From Christiangramia portivictoriae DSM 23547 (GTDB taxonomy: Bacteria; Bacteroidota; Bacteroidia; Flavobacteriales; Flavobacteriaceae): a DNA stretch of 64,000 bases. The notes beneath the pieces were generated by a model that had not been told where the DNA came from, did no database searches, and saw nothing but the letters and a program-made list of their open reading frames with translations. The stretch spans positions 196,092-260,091 of the forward strand of contig NZ_KE383971.1 of assembly GCF_000423045.1 (NCBI RefSeq), written 5' to 3'. A program made the position numbers and the translations under genes. Below are positions 8,239 to 17,615 of this stretch, piece by piece (positions within the stretch are counted from its first letter, which is position 1; every line of letters starts with the position of its first letter).

Positions 8239-8625
8239 TTAACTACCTGTCTCATCCACTATCTGTCCCTTAATTTTTAAGGACTTTATAGGTTCTTCAG
8301 CATTAGAATAAACCGTCACGGTTTTTCTGATATGACCTACTTTCTTTGTGTCGTACTTTACCTGGATTTCCCCGGTTTCGCCAGGCATGATTGCCTTTTC
8401 AGGTTTCTTGGGGATCGTGCATCCACAGCTGGATTTTATATCTTCCACGATCAAAGGTTCGTCTCCAACGTTTTTAAATTTGAAGACACGTACTCCATCG
8501 CTACCTTTTTTTATAATACCATAGTCGATCGTTTCAGAATCGAACTCGAATTTGGCCGAGTTTTGCGCCTGGGTGGTAGCAAAACCTGCCAGTACGAAAA
8601 CTACGATTGCAATTAATTTTCTCAT
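8239..8625 (-). CDS. DUF1573 domain protein, secreted
   Basis: The 128-residue protein has a signal peptide (MRKLIAIVVFVLAGFATTQA) and a DUF1573 immunoglobulin-like domain over the rest. The signature is DYGIIKKGSDGVRVFKFKNV, followed by IKSSCGCTIPKKPEKAIMPG with its paired cysteines, and VKYDTKKVGHIRKTVTVYSN. The fold resembles ASH/MSP-type beta domains. DUF1573 proteins are abundant and periplasmic or exported in Bacteroidota, and their function is not established. The gene stands alone with its own promoter and terminator. Confidence 0.9.
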   Translation of the reverse strand: MRKLIAIVVFVLAGFATTQAQNSAKFEFDSETIDYGIIKKGSDGVRVFKFKNVGDEPLIVEDIKSSCGCTIPKKPEKAIMPGETGEIQVKYDTKKVGHIRKTVTVYSNAEEPIKSLKIKGQIVDETGS

Positions 8626-8649
8626 AATTCAGTTATTTATTCGGATTAG

Positions 8650-8680
8650 TAAAGATAAGGTGAAATGGGCTCAATCTCAA
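8650..8680 (-). promoter_or_regulatory. Promoter for the DUF1573 gene
   Basis: Minus strand: TTG (8678-8680), 20 bp, TATCTTTA (8650-8657). The -7 box has one mismatch to TAnnTTTG. It lies 24 bp upstream of the ATG. Confidence 0.4.
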
Positions 8681-8759
8681 AATTTTAATCATTTCAGCAG
8701 CTTTCATAATCCTTCATTAATAATTACTTTTGCCCATATTTCAAAAACCAGACCAAGAA

Positions 8760-11390
8760 ATGGCAATTGCTTCACAATACAATGCGAAAAAAGTAGAGGA
8801 TAAGTGGTATGACTACTGGATGAAGAATAACTACTTTCACTCTGAAGTAGATGAGCGTGAACCTTATACGATAGTGATCCCGCCTCCTAATGTCACGGGA
8901 GTTCTCCATATGGGTCACATGCTGAACAATACCATTCAGGATGTCCTGGTTCGTCGAGCTAGACTAAAAGGTTATAATGCCTGTTGGGTGCCGGGAACAG
9001 ATCATGCTTCTATCGCTACAGAGGCTAAAGTTGTGGCGAAATTAAAAGAAGAAGGTATCGATAAGAATGATCTTAGCCGTGAGGAATTTCTACAGCACGC
9101 CTGGGACTGGACTCATAAACATGGTGGAATTATTCTACAGCAATTAAAGCATCTTGGTGCCTCTTGTGACTGGGAGCGTACAAAATTCACGATGGATGAT
9201 GACATGTCGGCATCGGTCATTAAAGTTTTTGTAGATCTGTATGACAAAGGACTTATATACCGCGGATACCGTATGGTGAATTGGGATCCTCAGGCAAAAA
9301 CTACACTTTCAGACGAAGAAGTGAATTATGAAGAGCGTAATGGAAAGCTCTTCTATTTAAAATATAAGGTAGAGGGAAGCGACGATTATCTTACGGTTGC
9401 CACGACCAGGCCGGAAACTATTCTTGGCGACACTGCGATCTGTATCAACCCTAACGACGAACGTTTCGCCCATCTTCGAGGCAAAAAAGCGATTGTGCCA
9501 ATCTGTAATCGAAGCATTCCTATTATCGAGGATGAATATGTAGACATGGAATTTGGAACCGGATGTTTAAAGGTGACTCCGGCGCATGATGAGAACGATA
9601 AGAACCTGGGAGAGAAACATCAACTGGATGTTATCGATATTCTTAATGATGATGCGACCCTGAATAGCTATGGTCTGCATTATGAAGGAAAGGATCGTTT
9701 TGTTGTTCGTGCAGAGATTGTAGAGGAGCTGGAACTATCTGGTAACCTTTCGAAAGTGGAAGATCACGTCAACAAAGTGGGAACCAGTGAAAGAACAGGT
9801 GCTGTGATCGAGCCAAAGCTCAGCGATCAATGGTTTCTGAAGATGAAAGAAATGGCAGAGCCTGCTATCAAAGCTGTGGTAGGTGACGATATTAACCTGG
9901 TGCCAGAAAAGTTTTTGAACACTTACAGGCACTGGATGGAAAATGTGCGGGACTGGAATATCTCTCGCCAGTTATGGTGGGGGCAGCAAATTCCTGCTTA
10001 TTTCTACGGAAATGGCAAAGAGGATTTTGTAGTAGCTGAAACTGCTGAACTGGCACTGGAAAAAGCCAGGAAAGTAACTCAGAATGAATCACTTCAAGCT
10101 GAAGATCTTACTCAGGATAAGGATGCACTGGATACCTGGTTCTCCTCGTGGCTATGGCCAATGAGCGTTTTCAACGGAATTCTTGAACCGGAAAATAAAG
10201 AGATACAATATTATTACCCTACTAACGACCTGGTTACAGCACCTGAAATTCTGTTTTTCTGGGTAGCTCGTATGATCATGGCTGGTTATGAATATCGTGG
10301 AGAAAAACCTTTTAAGAACGTATACCTAACCGGAATAGTTCGGGATAAGCAGCGTCGTAAAATGTCCAAGTCTCTAGGGAATTCACCAGATCCACTTGGA
10401 TTAATTGAGCAATATGGGGCAGACGGAGTTCGTGTAGGGATGCTTTTAAGTTCCCCTGCAGGCAACGACCTTATGTTTGACGAGGATCTTTGCAAGCAGG
10501 GTAGTGCTTTTACTAATAAAATTTGGAATGCTTTCAGACTCGTAAAAGGCTGGGAGATTTCCGAAGAAACAGAGCAACCGGAAACAGCGAAAAAAGCGAT
10601 CGAATGGTATAAAGCTAAATTTCAGCTTAGTCTTAGAGAGATCGAAGACCATTATTCCAAATACCGAATAAGCGATGCTTTGATGTCTACCTACAAGTTA
10701 ATATGGGATGACTATTGCAGCTGGTTCCTGGAAATGGTAAAACCCGGATATGGAGATCCTATAGATGCAGTTACTTACAGTCAGGTGATCGAAATCCTGG
10801 AAGACAACTTAAAAATACTTCATCCATTTATGCCATTTGTTTCTGAAGAGATCTGGCAAACTATTACTGAAAGATCTCCGGAAGAAGCACTGATCATTGC
10901 AAAATGGCCAGCGCAGACTTCCTTTGATGAAACCATTATTAAAGAGTTCGCTCATGCTTCTGAAGTGATCGCAGGAGTAAGAAAGATTAGAAAAGACAAG
11001 AACATTGCCTTTAAGAATCAGATCGAATTAATGGTGATGAATAATGAAAATACCAGCAGTAGTTTTGATTCGGTCATTTCCAAAATGGGTAACATCTCCA
11101 GCTACAACTATGTGACTGAAGCTACAGAAGGAGCCTTGTCCTTTAGAGTGCGGAGCAATGAATATTACATTCCAATAGTAGGCGCCATTGATGTGGATGC
11201 TGAAAAGGCGAAGATCCAGGAAGAATTATCTTATACAGAAGGTTTCCTGAAATCTGTCGATAAAAAATTGTCCAATAAGAGATTTGTAGACAATGCTCCT
11301 GAAAAGGTGGTTGCTATCGAAAAGGCTAAAAAAGCAGATGCTGAAGCTAAGATAGAAGCTCTAAAGGCCAGTCTTAAAAATCTAGGCTAG
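8760..11390 (+). CDS. valS: Valine--tRNA ligase
   Basis: Class I aminoacyl-tRNA synthetase that charges tRNA-Val. From the ATG at 8760 it has 876 residues. The HIGH-type signature is HMGH (50-53) in [16 protein letters not shown] and the KMSKS loop is at 534-538. The CP1 editing domain is recognisable ([20 protein letters not shown]). A C-terminal coiled coil (ending [20 protein letters not shown]) is typical of ValS. The upstream in-frame ATG at 8730 overlaps a TACTTTTG promoter box (8725-8732) and was rejected. The gene is a single transcription unit. Confidence 0.97.
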   Translation: MAIASQYNAKKVEDKWYDYWMKNNYFHSEVDEREPYTIVIPPPNVTGVLHMGHMLNNTIQDVLVRRARLKGYNACWVPGTDHASIATEAKVVAKLKEEGIDKNDLSREEFLQHAWDWTHKHGGIILQQLKHLGASCDWERTKFTMDDDMSASVIKVFVDLYDKGLIYRGYRMVNWDPQAKTTLSDEEVNYEERNGKLFYLKYKVEGSDDYLTVATTRPETILGDTAICINPNDERFAHLRGKKAIVPICNRSIPIIEDEYVDMEFGTGCLKVTPAHDENDKNLGEKHQLDVIDILNDDATLNSYGLHYEGKDRFVVRAEIVEELELSGNLSKVEDHVNKVGTSERTGAVIEPKLSDQWFLKMKEMAEPAIKAVVGDDINLVPEKFLNTYRHWMENVRDWNISRQLWWGQQIPAYFYGNGKEDFVVAETAELALEKARKVTQNESLQAEDLTQDKDALDTWFSSWLWPMSVFNGILEPENKEIQYYYPTNDLVTAPEILFFWVARMIMAGYEYRGEKPFKNVYLTGIVRDKQRRKMSKSLGNSPDPLGLIEQYGADGVRVGMLLSSPAGNDLMFDEDLCKQGSAFTNKIWNAFRLVKGWEISEETEQPETAKKAIEWYKAKFQLSLREIEDHYSKYRISDALMSTYKLIWDDYCSWFLEMVKPGYGDPIDAVTYSQVIEILEDNLKILHPFMPFVSEEIWQTITERSPEEALIIAKWPAQTSFDETIIKEFAHASEVIAGVRKIRKDKNIAFKNQIELMVMNNENTSSSFDSVISKMGNISSYNYVTEATEGALSFRVRSNEYYIPIVGAIDVDAEKAKIQEELSYTEGFLKSVDKKLSNKRFVDNAPEKVVAIEKAKKADAEAKIEALKASLKNLG

Positions 11391-11407
11391 ACCTGATAGT
11401 CAAGCGC

Positions 11408-11440
11408 AAAAAAAAGAGGATCATTTGATCCTCTTTTTTT
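11408..11440. terminator. Bidirectional terminator between valS and the ACBP gene
   Basis: A near-perfect palindrome AAAAAGAGGATCA / TGATCCTCTTTTT is flanked by A and T runs. It serves valS on the plus strand and the convergent acyl-CoA-binding protein operon on the minus strand. Confidence 0.88.
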
Positions 11441-11446
11441 GTTCTT

Positions 11447-11716
11447 CTAATTGATCTTGCCAATATATTCTTCAACAAGTTCTATATATTTTTCCTCCGC
11501 TTCCTTTTTACTAAGTTTTCTTACCTGGACAAGCGCATTGATCTTAAAAGCGCTTCTCAGATCGCCCTGGTTTCCAGGTGGTATGTAGAAACCGTTTCTT
11601 TCTGTAGCTCGCTTGTAAAGTGCGTAGAAATGCAGCATCACATCGGGTGGAAATTGTTCCTCGGTCTTGCTCGCCATTTCATAGGCTCTAAGAAATTTCA
11701 TGTTTTCTACTACCAT
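11447..11716 (-). CDS. Acyl-CoA-binding protein
   Basis: The roughly 89-residue protein resembles the four-helix ACBP family, which binds long-chain acyl-CoA in the cytoplasm. The segments matching the family are LRAYEMASKTEEQFPPDVML, HFYALYKRATERNG (family LYALYKQAT) and the C-terminal SKKEAEEKYIELVEEYI. The usual GKAKWDAW segment is replaced by GDLRSAFKINALVQVRKL. An ATG at 11716 lies 7 bp after the psd stop and was chosen. Starts at 11737 (ATG) and 11743 (TTG) would overlap psd. It is the last gene of the rsfS-ftsH-LUD-cdsA-psd cluster, which fits a role in phospholipid or acyl metabolism. Confidence 0.8.
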   Translation of the reverse strand: MVVENMKFLRAYEMASKTEEQFPPDVMLHFYALYKRATERNGFYIPPGNQGDLRSAFKINALVQVRKLSKKEAEEKYIELVEEYIGKIN

Positions 11717-11723
11717 CACGTGA

Positions 11724-12380
11724 TTATGATACAACATCAGCAATTACGCTTACGCCACCTTTTACTTTATCATTGATTCCAACATTGACTTTAGTGCCAA
11801 TTGGTAAGAATACGTCTACACGGCTTCCAAATTTAATAAAGCCACTTTCACTTCCCTGAACTACCTCAGTTCCTTCCTCTGCATAATTTACGATGCGCTT
11901 GGCAAGTGCTCCGGCTATCTGTCTGTAAAGAACTTCACCAACAACTTCGTTCTCAACTACCACTGTGGTTCTTTCGTTTTCCTCGCTGGATTTGGGATGC
12001 CATGCTACCAGGAATTTCCCTGGATGGTATTTACTGAATTTTACTTTTCCGCCAACCGGGTGACGTGTAACATGAACGTTCAATGGTGACATGAAAATAG
12101 AAACCTGTAATCTTTTATCTTTAAAATATTCCTTTTCAAAAACTTCCTCGATCACCACTACTTTCCCGTCAACAGGAGAGACAACATGTTCATTATTGTG
12201 AACGGTTGGTCTTTTAGGGTTTCTAAAGAACTGAACGATCAGTAAAAAGAAAAGTACCGAGACTACGAGAATGGCAAATTTCAACCAGTAGAGGTCAATG
12301 AGGCTATAAGTTACTACGTTGATCGCAATAAGGATCAGCGCAGTTAATATCATTATTTTGTATCCTTCCTTATGAAACAT
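11724..12380 (-). CDS. psd: Phosphatidylserine decarboxylase proenzyme
   Basis: Converts phosphatidylserine to phosphatidylethanolamine at the inner membrane using a pyruvoyl cofactor made by self-cleavage. At 218 residues it is the short type. Two N-terminal hydrophobic helices (about residues 10-50) anchor it. VVSPVDGKVVVIEEV, IFMSPLNVHVTRHPVGGKV and the cleavage region SGFIKFGSRVDVFLPIG are visible. Cleavage is expected between Gly and Ser of FGSR. Its start overlaps cdsA by 11 bp, which places two successive steps of phospholipid synthesis together. Confidence 0.94.
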   Translation of the reverse strand: MFHKEGYKIMILTALILIAINVVTYSLIDLYWLKFAILVVSVLFFLLIVQFFRNPKRPTVHNNEHVVSPVDGKVVVIEEVFEKEYFKDKRLQVSIFMSPLNVHVTRHPVGGKVKFSKYHPGKFLVAWHPKSSEENERTTVVVENEVVGEVLYRQIAGALAKRIVNYAEEGTEVVQGSESGFIKFGSRVDVFLPIGTKVNVGINDKVKGGVSVIADVVS

Positions 12381-13206
12381 AATTCAATATATATAAATAT
12401 GCATAGATGAATGGGCTTGCAAATATAATACTATCCAGCCTGTCAAACAATCCGCCATGTCCTGGCATCAATTTTCCGCTGTCTTTTACGCCTGCCTGTC
12501 TTTTGAATTTGGACTGAATCAGATCGCCCAGAGTGCCGAAAATACTTAGAATAATCGCCATGCCTAGCCAAATAAGCGGCGTATTAAATTTACTAAAATC
12601 TGAAAGAGTGGTAGGAAAGAGTGGGCTGTAATACCAGATCGCGTAGCTCATCAGGCAGCTAAACACAAGTCCGCCCAGAAATCCTTCGATCGTTTTATTC
12701 GGACTTATCTTTTCATAAAGTTTATGCTTTCCGAAGTTTTTACCTACGAGATAAGCGAAAGTATCATTCGTCCAGATCAAAAAGAAAATTCCGATGACCA
12801 GCTTAGGAATAAAAACGCCCTCTATGGTTGGAATAAGGGTTAGGAAAATGGTGGAAGAAATAAGATAAAATATGATGATGATATATTTTTTCTTTTCGAA
12901 AACCGGGATCTTCTTGACTATAATAAGGTCTTTTACCAGGAAGAGGTTTACGAAAATTGTAATGAATAAAAGCATCACCGTGGCATCCTGATTAAATTTC
13001 AGAAAACTGAAGAGGTAAAACAGTATCGCCTGTAAAATAAATAACGCGTAGCTTTTGAGCCGAAGCAACTTTTGCATTTCAACAAGGCAAACGAGGCTCA
13101 ACAGGTAGAAAAGAATTATAAATATTAATTCAGAGGAGAGTATCGAAGCAACCAGAATGGCTGTATACAATAGTCCAGATACAGTACGTATAATGGTTTC
13201 CTTCAT
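12370..13206 (-). CDS. cdsA: Phosphatidate cytidylyltransferase
   Basis: Integral membrane enzyme that makes CDP-diacylglycerol from phosphatidate and CTP. The 278-residue protein has about eight hydrophobic helices. The complete family signature lies near the C-terminus: SKFKRQAGVKDSGKLMPGHG followed by GLFDRLD. FLIWTNDTFAYLVGKNFGKH in the middle is also typical. Its start is 3 bp after the LUD gene stop and its end overlaps psd, so the genes are probably co-translated. Confidence 0.95.
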   Translation of the reverse strand: MKETIIRTVSGLLYTAILVASILSSELIFIILFYLLSLVCLVEMQKLLRLKSYALFILQAILFYLFSFLKFNQDATVMLLFITIFVNLFLVKDLIIVKKIPVFEKKKYIIIIFYLISSTIFLTLIPTIEGVFIPKLVIGIFFLIWTNDTFAYLVGKNFGKHKLYEKISPNKTIEGFLGGLVFSCLMSYAIWYYSPLFPTTLSDFSKFNTPLIWLGMAIILSIFGTLGDLIQSKFKRQAGVKDSGKLMPGHGGLFDRLDSIIFASPFIYAYLYILNYVS

Positions 13207-13209
13207 AAA

Positions 13210-13821
13210 TTACAGATCTTCCAGCAGTAGCAGGTATAAATTCTTTGTGCTACTTCCATAGCTCATAAAATCACCTTCTTTCTGGGTTTCAAAATTTTTA
13301 ATGGTGGTAATATTGGAAGGGATTTGTTGTTTGTTTTTAAACTTAATTCCTCTTAATCCTTCTCCTATGGTGTCTATCAACTGGCTGGTTGAAGAAAGGA
13401 TAATGAAATTGGTAGGGAGGTCGTGAAGTTTTCTTTCTTTGATCTGGTTCGACGAGATCAGAATAGATCCATCATTAGCCACGAGAAATTCACAGGTAGA
13501 AAGATAAAATTCAGCTTTTGCAGAGTGATTGAATTCCAGGTTAAAACCTTTGAATTTTTCCTTCAAATTATCGTCGAAACAGCAGCATTCTCTCTCATAC
13601 CAGTCGTTTTCCAATAATATATTATCGAAAGCTTCCTGTACTTCAGCTTCATCAATGCAGTATAAGAACTTTCCCCCGTTATTTTTAAAGTTGAGCATAA
13701 AGCGCTCGTCAGTAGGTAATTTTACCTCTGGCATATACTTCCCTCGGTCTGCTTTCTCAGGCGTATCCTGATCCTGCTCTGCTCTCGCCTTGGGATTAAG
13801 AAACCTTTTGAATAGATTCAT
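13210..13821 (-). CDS. LUD domain protein (LutC/YkgG-like)
   Basis: The 203-residue protein resembles the LUD domain family. The matching parts are an N-terminal charged region, a central CEFLVANDGSILISSNQIK segment (family 'ADTGT/ADNGSI' region) and LPTNFIILSSTSQLIDTIGE. LutC homologues belong to lactate-utilisation complexes, but no LutA or LutB partner is nearby. In many Bacteroidota this gene sits between ftsH and cdsA, and its role there is unknown. A hairpin separates it from ftsH; a TAACTTTG box overlapping that hairpin (13853-13860, minus) could be its own promoter. Confidence 0.75.
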   Translation of the reverse strand: MNLFKRFLNPKARAEQDQDTPEKADRGKYMPEVKLPTDERFMLNFKNNGGKFLYCIDEAEVQEAFDNILLENDWYERECCCFDDNLKEKFKGFNLEFNHSAKAEFYLSTCEFLVANDGSILISSNQIKERKLHDLPTNFIILSSTSQLIDTIGEGLRGIKFKNKQQIPSNITTIKNFETQKEGDFMSYGSSTKNLYLLLLEDL

Positions 13822-13859
13822 GGGGATGGATTCTGTTTCTTAGACATTTTATCAAAGTT

Positions 13860-13900
13860 AAAAAATCTGAAATTAACCCTTGTTTAATTTCAGATTTTTT
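13860..13900 (-). terminator. Strong hairpin between ftsH and the LUD gene
   Basis: Fifteen-base arms (AAAAAATCTGAAATT at 13860-13874 and AATTTCAGATTTTTT at 13886-13900) pair perfectly with an 11-base loop. Reading the minus strand, it lies just after the ftsH stop and ends in six T, so it can terminate or attenuate transcription into LUD-cdsA-psd. Confidence 0.75.
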
Positions 13901-13915
13901 AGCTATAGTTCTACA

Positions 13916-15973
13916 CTACTTATTAACCGAATCCTGATCGAACTGATCTTCAGTTTTTGGAGCCGGATCATTGGAGCTGATGGTCTCATTTGAGACATTA
14001 CTTCCTTCGGGTAGTGCGTTGGTTTCCTTTACAGGTTTCCCGATTGGTTCTTCTTTTTCGTACGGTCTTTTTCCGAAGATCTTTTCAAGGTCATCTTTAA
14101 AGATCACTTCTTTGTCCAGAAGGATTTCAGCAAGTTGTGATAGTTTGTCCTTATGATGTTCTAATAGGTCGATCGCGCGTTTGTACTGTTCCTCAATGAG
14201 GTTGGAAATTTCCTTATCGATCAATTCCGAAGTTTTCTCACTATAAGGTTTAGTGAAGTTATATTCACTCTGCCCTGAGCTATCGTAATAGGTAAGGTTT
14301 CCTACTGCATCGTTCAAACCATAGATGGTAACCATCGCCCTGGCTTGTTTGGTAACCTTTTCCAGATCACTAAGTGCTCCGGTGGAGATCTTGTTGAAAA
14401 TAACCTTTTCTGCAGCACGACCACCAAGAGCGGCACACATTTCATCAAGCATTTGTTCCGGGCGAACGATCAAACGTTCTTCTGGAAGATACCAGGCAGC
14501 TCCTAGGGATTGTCCACGTGGTACAATCGTTACCTTAACCAGCGGGGCAGCATGTTCCAACATCCAGCTCACAGTTGCGTGACCGGCTTCATGGAATGCA
14601 ATTGCCTTTTTCTCACTTGGAGTTATGATTTTGTTCTTCTTCTCGAGACCACCAACAATTCTATCCACGGCATCAAGGAAATCCTGCTTACCTACTGCTT
14701 TGTTTCCTTTTCGAGCTGCGATAAGGGCCGCTTCGTTACAAACATTTGCAATATCTGCACCAGAGAAACCTGGGGTTTGCTTGGCGAGAAATTCAGTGTC
14801 AAGTTCATCTGCAACTCTTTTCAATGGAGCTAAATGAACTTCGAATATTTCTTTTCTTTCGTTTAGATCTGGAAGATCTACATAGATCTGCCTGTCAAAT
14901 CTACCAGCCCTCATTAATGCTTTGTCAAGCACATCTGCACGGTTGGTAGCGGCAATAACGATCACATTCGTATTGGTTCCAAAACCATCCATCTCGGTTA
15001 ATAGCTGGTTTAAGGTATTTTCCCTTTCATCGTTAGAACCTGAAAAATTACTTTTTCCTCTTGCTCTACCAATGGCATCAATCTCATCAATAAAAATAAT
15101 GGAAGGAGATTTTTCTTTTGCCTGTTTGAAAAGGTCACGTACTCTCGAAGCTCCAACTCCAACGAACATTTCAACGAAATCTGATCCAGACAGAGAGAAG
15201 AAAGGAACTTTAGCCTCGCCGGCTACCGCCTTTGCAAGTAAAGTTTTACCTGTTCCCGGAGGTCCTACCAATAATGCTCCTTTCGGGATTTTACCTCCCA
15301 GCGCTGTATACTTTTCAGGTTGCTTAAGGAAGTCTACAATTTCCTGTACTTCTTCCTTGGCACCTTCCAGTCCGGCAACATCTTTAAAAGATGTCTTTAC
15401 ATCTGTGTTTTGATCAAACAGTTTTGCTTTTGACTTCCCTATGTTAAAAATCTGGCCTCCAGCACCACCGCCGCCTCCAGCGCTCATCTTTCTCATGATG
15501 AAGATCCATACTCCAATGATGAGGATGAATGGAAGAAGAGTAAGGAAAAGGTCGCCAAGAATGTCACTGCTTGTGTCGTAAGTAACAACAGTCGCTAAGT
15601 TATTCTCGTTTTTGATCTCGTTGATGTCATTTTCAAAATTCTGAAGATCTCCGAACTGAAAAGAATATACTGGTGAGTCACCTGTTGAAAAGAGGTCTGG
15701 ATCGATGTTTTTTTTATGTATCTCTTTCTCCTTTGCTTCCTGGGTAAGATATACACGAGCCTGATTTCTATTGATGATCTCAACTTTCTCTACATCACCG
15801 TTCTTGAGATATTCTTTAAATTCTGCCGGATTCGTTTTTGCAGGTTCAGAGAAACCACCGTCTCCGAATAAATTGAGACCAAGAAATATAATTATGATCG
15901 CAGCATAAATCCAGTAGGCACTGAACTTAGGTTTTCTGGGATCGAGTTTTTTCTTCGCTTTTTGATTCGCCAT
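13916..15973 (-). CDS. ftsH: ATP-dependent zinc metalloprotease FtsH
   Basis: Membrane-anchored AAA+ protease that degrades membrane and regulatory proteins. The 685-residue protein has two membrane spans (about 20-36 and 145-162) around a periplasmic domain. A glycine-rich linker ([11 protein letters not shown]) follows. The AAA domain has Walker A GPPGTGKT (about 235), Walker [10 protein letters not shown] and the SRH segment [15 protein letters not shown]. The zinc motif HEAGH is at about 461-465. The acidic C-terminal tail ([13 protein letters not shown]) is variable in the family. It follows rsfS by 22 bp in the same direction. Confidence 0.97.
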   Translation of the reverse strand: MANQKAKKKLDPRKPKFSAYWIYAAIIIIFLGLNLFGDGGFSEPAKTNPAEFKEYLKNGDVEKVEIINRNQARVYLTQEAKEKEIHKKNIDPDLFSTGDSPVYSFQFGDLQNFENDINEIKNENNLATVVTYDTSSDILGDLFLTLLPFILIIGVWIFIMRKMSAGGGGGAGGQIFNIGKSKAKLFDQNTDVKTSFKDVAGLEGAKEEVQEIVDFLKQPEKYTALGGKIPKGALLVGPPGTGKTLLAKAVAGEAKVPFFSLSGSDFVEMFVGVGASRVRDLFKQAKEKSPSIIFIDEIDAIGRARGKSNFSGSNDERENTLNQLLTEMDGFGTNTNVIVIAATNRADVLDKALMRAGRFDRQIYVDLPDLNERKEIFEVHLAPLKRVADELDTEFLAKQTPGFSGADIANVCNEAALIAARKGNKAVGKQDFLDAVDRIVGGLEKKNKIITPSEKKAIAFHEAGHATVSWMLEHAAPLVKVTIVPRGQSLGAAWYLPEERLIVRPEQMLDEMCAALGGRAAEKVIFNKISTGALSDLEKVTKQARAMVTIYGLNDAVGNLTYYDSSGQSEYNFTKPYSEKTSELIDKEISNLIEEQYKRAIDLLEHHKDKLSQLAEILLDKEVIFKDDLEKIFGKRPYEKEEPIGKPVKETNALPEGSNVSNETISSNDPAPKTEDQFDQDSVNK

Positions 15974-15995
15974 TATGTCTTGCTAAAAATTAAAT

Positions 15996-16367
15996 TTAAT
16001 AACTTGTTTGGATAGAAGTGATTTTCGCATCACCCCAAAGGCTTTCAATATCGTAAAATTCCCTGATATGCTTCTGGAAAACATGTACAACGACGTTCAC
16101 GTAATCCATGAGCACCCACTCGGCATTCTCACTACCTTCGATGTGCCAGGGTTTGTCCTGTAATTCTTTACTAACCGTTTTTTGTATGGAATTGACTATG
16201 GCGTTAACCTGTGTGTTTGAAGTACCGTTACAGATTATAAAGTAGTCGCAAACTGTGTTTTCAATTTCTCTAAGATCAAGGATATCAATGTCATTACCCT
16301 TTACTTCCTCAATCCCTTTAATAATATGTGCAATAAGTTGATCGCTGTTTTTTTCCTTTTCTGACAT
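15996..16367 (-). CDS. rsfS: Ribosomal silencing factor RsfS
   Basis: The 123-residue protein of the RsfS/Iojap family binds ribosomal protein uL14 and blocks subunit joining during starvation. Conserved segments are LDLREIENTVCDYFIICNGT, STSN-type TSNTQVNAIV, KPWHIEGSENAEWVLMDYVN and VVHVFQKHIREFYDIESLWG. It is the first gene of the minus-strand cluster with ftsH. A TAAATTTG box on the minus strand (16386-16393) upstream is a candidate -7 element. birA is transcribed divergently. Confidence 0.93.
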   Translation of the reverse strand: MSEKEKNSDQLIAHIIKGIEEVKGNDIDILDLREIENTVCDYFIICNGTSNTQVNAIVNSIQKTVSKELQDKPWHIEGSENAEWVLMDYVNVVVHVFQKHIREFYDIESLWGDAKITSIQTSY

Positions 16368-16385
16368 TAATTTGATTTATTTATG

Positions 16386-16393
16386 CAAATTTA
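16386..16393 (-). promoter_or_regulatory. Candidate -7 box for rsfS-ftsH
   Basis: TAAATTTG on the minus strand, 18 bp before the rsfS ATG, fits TAnnTTTG. No clear -33 TTTG is seen at about 19 bp. Confidence 0.35.
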
Positions 16394-16459
16394 TCATTTT
16401 TTGCTCTTTTCGAGGAGATTCTTACAGAAGATTTAACGCCTCTATTTCTTATCATTACC

Positions 16460-17188
16460 ATGCGTATAATCAAAGTTAATGCCATTGACTCTACGAATAC
16501 TTTCGTGCGGAAGTTCTATGACAATAATGGTCAATTTGAACCTGTTTGCGTAAGTGCAGCCCATCAAACTAATGGCAGGGGACAGAGAGGGGCTAACTGG
16601 AATGTTCAACCCGGTCAAAACCTCACTTTTAGTATACTTTACCCGCAGCAGGACCTTAATATTTCAGGCTATTTTAAACTGAACATCTGCATTTCCTTAG
16701 CTATCCTGGAGGTACTGGCAGCCAAAAACCTGCCTCAGCTCAAAGTGAAATGGCCAAACGACATTATGTCACAGCGAAAGAAACTTGGTGGAATTCTAAT
16801 TGAGAACATTGTCAAGACCGAAGGCATCGTGGCCAGTATTATTGGTATTGGTATCAATGTGAATCAAACCAATTTTAATGAGCTGCCCCAAGCAACTTCC
16901 CTAAAAAATGTGACCGGTATTCATTGGAGTGTTGATGATCTTCTCCATGAACTTTGTGAAATTCTGGATCTTCGATTGCGCTCAATTGGTGTAATGGATA
17001 CAAAGGAACTGATGGAGAACTATGAAAACCACTTATTTCGAAAAGATGTTATATCTACCTTCCAGGTGAATGAAGATAAATTTAATGGCATTATTCGCGG
17101 GGTAACTTCAGAAGGAAAACTTCAGGTTGAAAAAGAAGAGCAGGTGTTCCAAACCTTCGATCTCAAAGAAATCAAATTGCTGTATTAA
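16460..17188 (+). CDS. birA: Biotin--[acetyl-CoA-carboxylase] ligase
   Basis: Attaches biotin to biotin carboxyl carrier domains through biotinyl-AMP. The 242-residue protein is only the catalytic and C-terminal domains and lacks the N-terminal helix-turn-helix of E. coli BirA, so it should not act as a repressor. Seen motifs are NAIDSTNTF at the start, the biotinyl-AMP loop GRGQRGANW near residue 37, LKVKWPNDIMSQRKKLGGIL near residue 95 and IGIGINVNQ. It converges on the SRPBCC-pyrE pair and ends at a hairpin. Confidence 0.94.
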   Translation: MRIIKVNAIDSTNTFVRKFYDNNGQFEPVCVSAAHQTNGRGQRGANWNVQPGQNLTFSILYPQQDLNISGYFKLNICISLAILEVLAAKNLPQLKVKWPNDIMSQRKKLGGILIENIVKTEGIVASIIGIGINVNQTNFNELPQATSLKNVTGIHWSVDDLLHELCEILDLRLRSIGVMDTKELMENYENHLFRKDVISTFQVNEDKFNGIIRGVTSEGKLQVEKEEQVFQTFDLKEIKLLY

Positions 17189-17213
17189 AAAAGCCGGAAA
17201 TACATCCGGCTTT
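17187..17213. terminator. Terminator between birA and the SRPBCC gene
   Basis: Arms AAAGCCGGA (17190-17198) and TCCGGCTTT (17205-17213) pair perfectly around a 6-base loop, with an A run on the left and a short T run on the right. It overlaps the birA stop and serves the converging genes. Confidence 0.75.
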
Positions 17214-17221
17214 AGAAAATT

Positions 17222-17614
17222 TTAGAGCTTCCCAATATTTTCAGTAAGGGAATTGATAAATTTTTGCAGAGGGCCTTTGATCATCATGCCCATCATCGCA
17301 TTAAATTTTCCTACAAAGTCCATATGGACTTCACAGCTGTTATCACCTATGGGAGTAATATGTGTGTTCAGGCTAAATGGAAACTTATCTGATGTAGACC
17401 CCAGAACCACTAATTCCGGTTCTTTTGTTTCAGTGATCTTCAGTTTGATTTCCGGCATGCTTTTAAGTTGAAAAATAAAAGTATCGGTTGCAGTAACCAC
17501 GAACTTTTCCTTGCTTTCCGGCATGATCTGCTCGTAATTCTCTACGTTGGTTAGGAAATCAAACATTTCCTGCTGGCTCTTATTTGCTTGTACTTTTTGG
17601 CTTTCTAATTTCAT
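17222..17614 (-). CDS. SRPBCC (START/Bet v1-like) family protein
   Basis: The 130-residue protein has the helix-grip pattern of SRPBCC proteins. An N-terminal strand and helix (KSQQEMFDFLTNVENYEQIM) precede a beta sheet (NTHITPIGDNSCEVHMDFVG) and a long C-terminal helix (MMGMMIKGPLQKFINSLTEN). Such proteins bind hydrophobic ligands, and the ligand here is unknown. It lies 1 bp after the pyrE stop, so it is translationally coupled to pyrE. This pairing is frequent in Flavobacteriia but unexplained. Confidence 0.8.
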   Translation of the reverse strand: MKLESQKVQANKSQQEMFDFLTNVENYEQIMPESKEKFVVTATDTFIFQLKSMPEIKLKITETKEPELVVLGSTSDKFPFSLNTHITPIGDNSCEVHMDFVGKFNAMMGMMIKGPLQKFINSLTENIGKL

Positions 17615-17615
17615 A

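Noticed and set aside
14922-15413. 163-codon plus-strand frame opposite ftsH
   Set aside because: Antisense shadow of the AAA domain of ftsH; rich in Ser and Phe as expected from reverse-strand reading.
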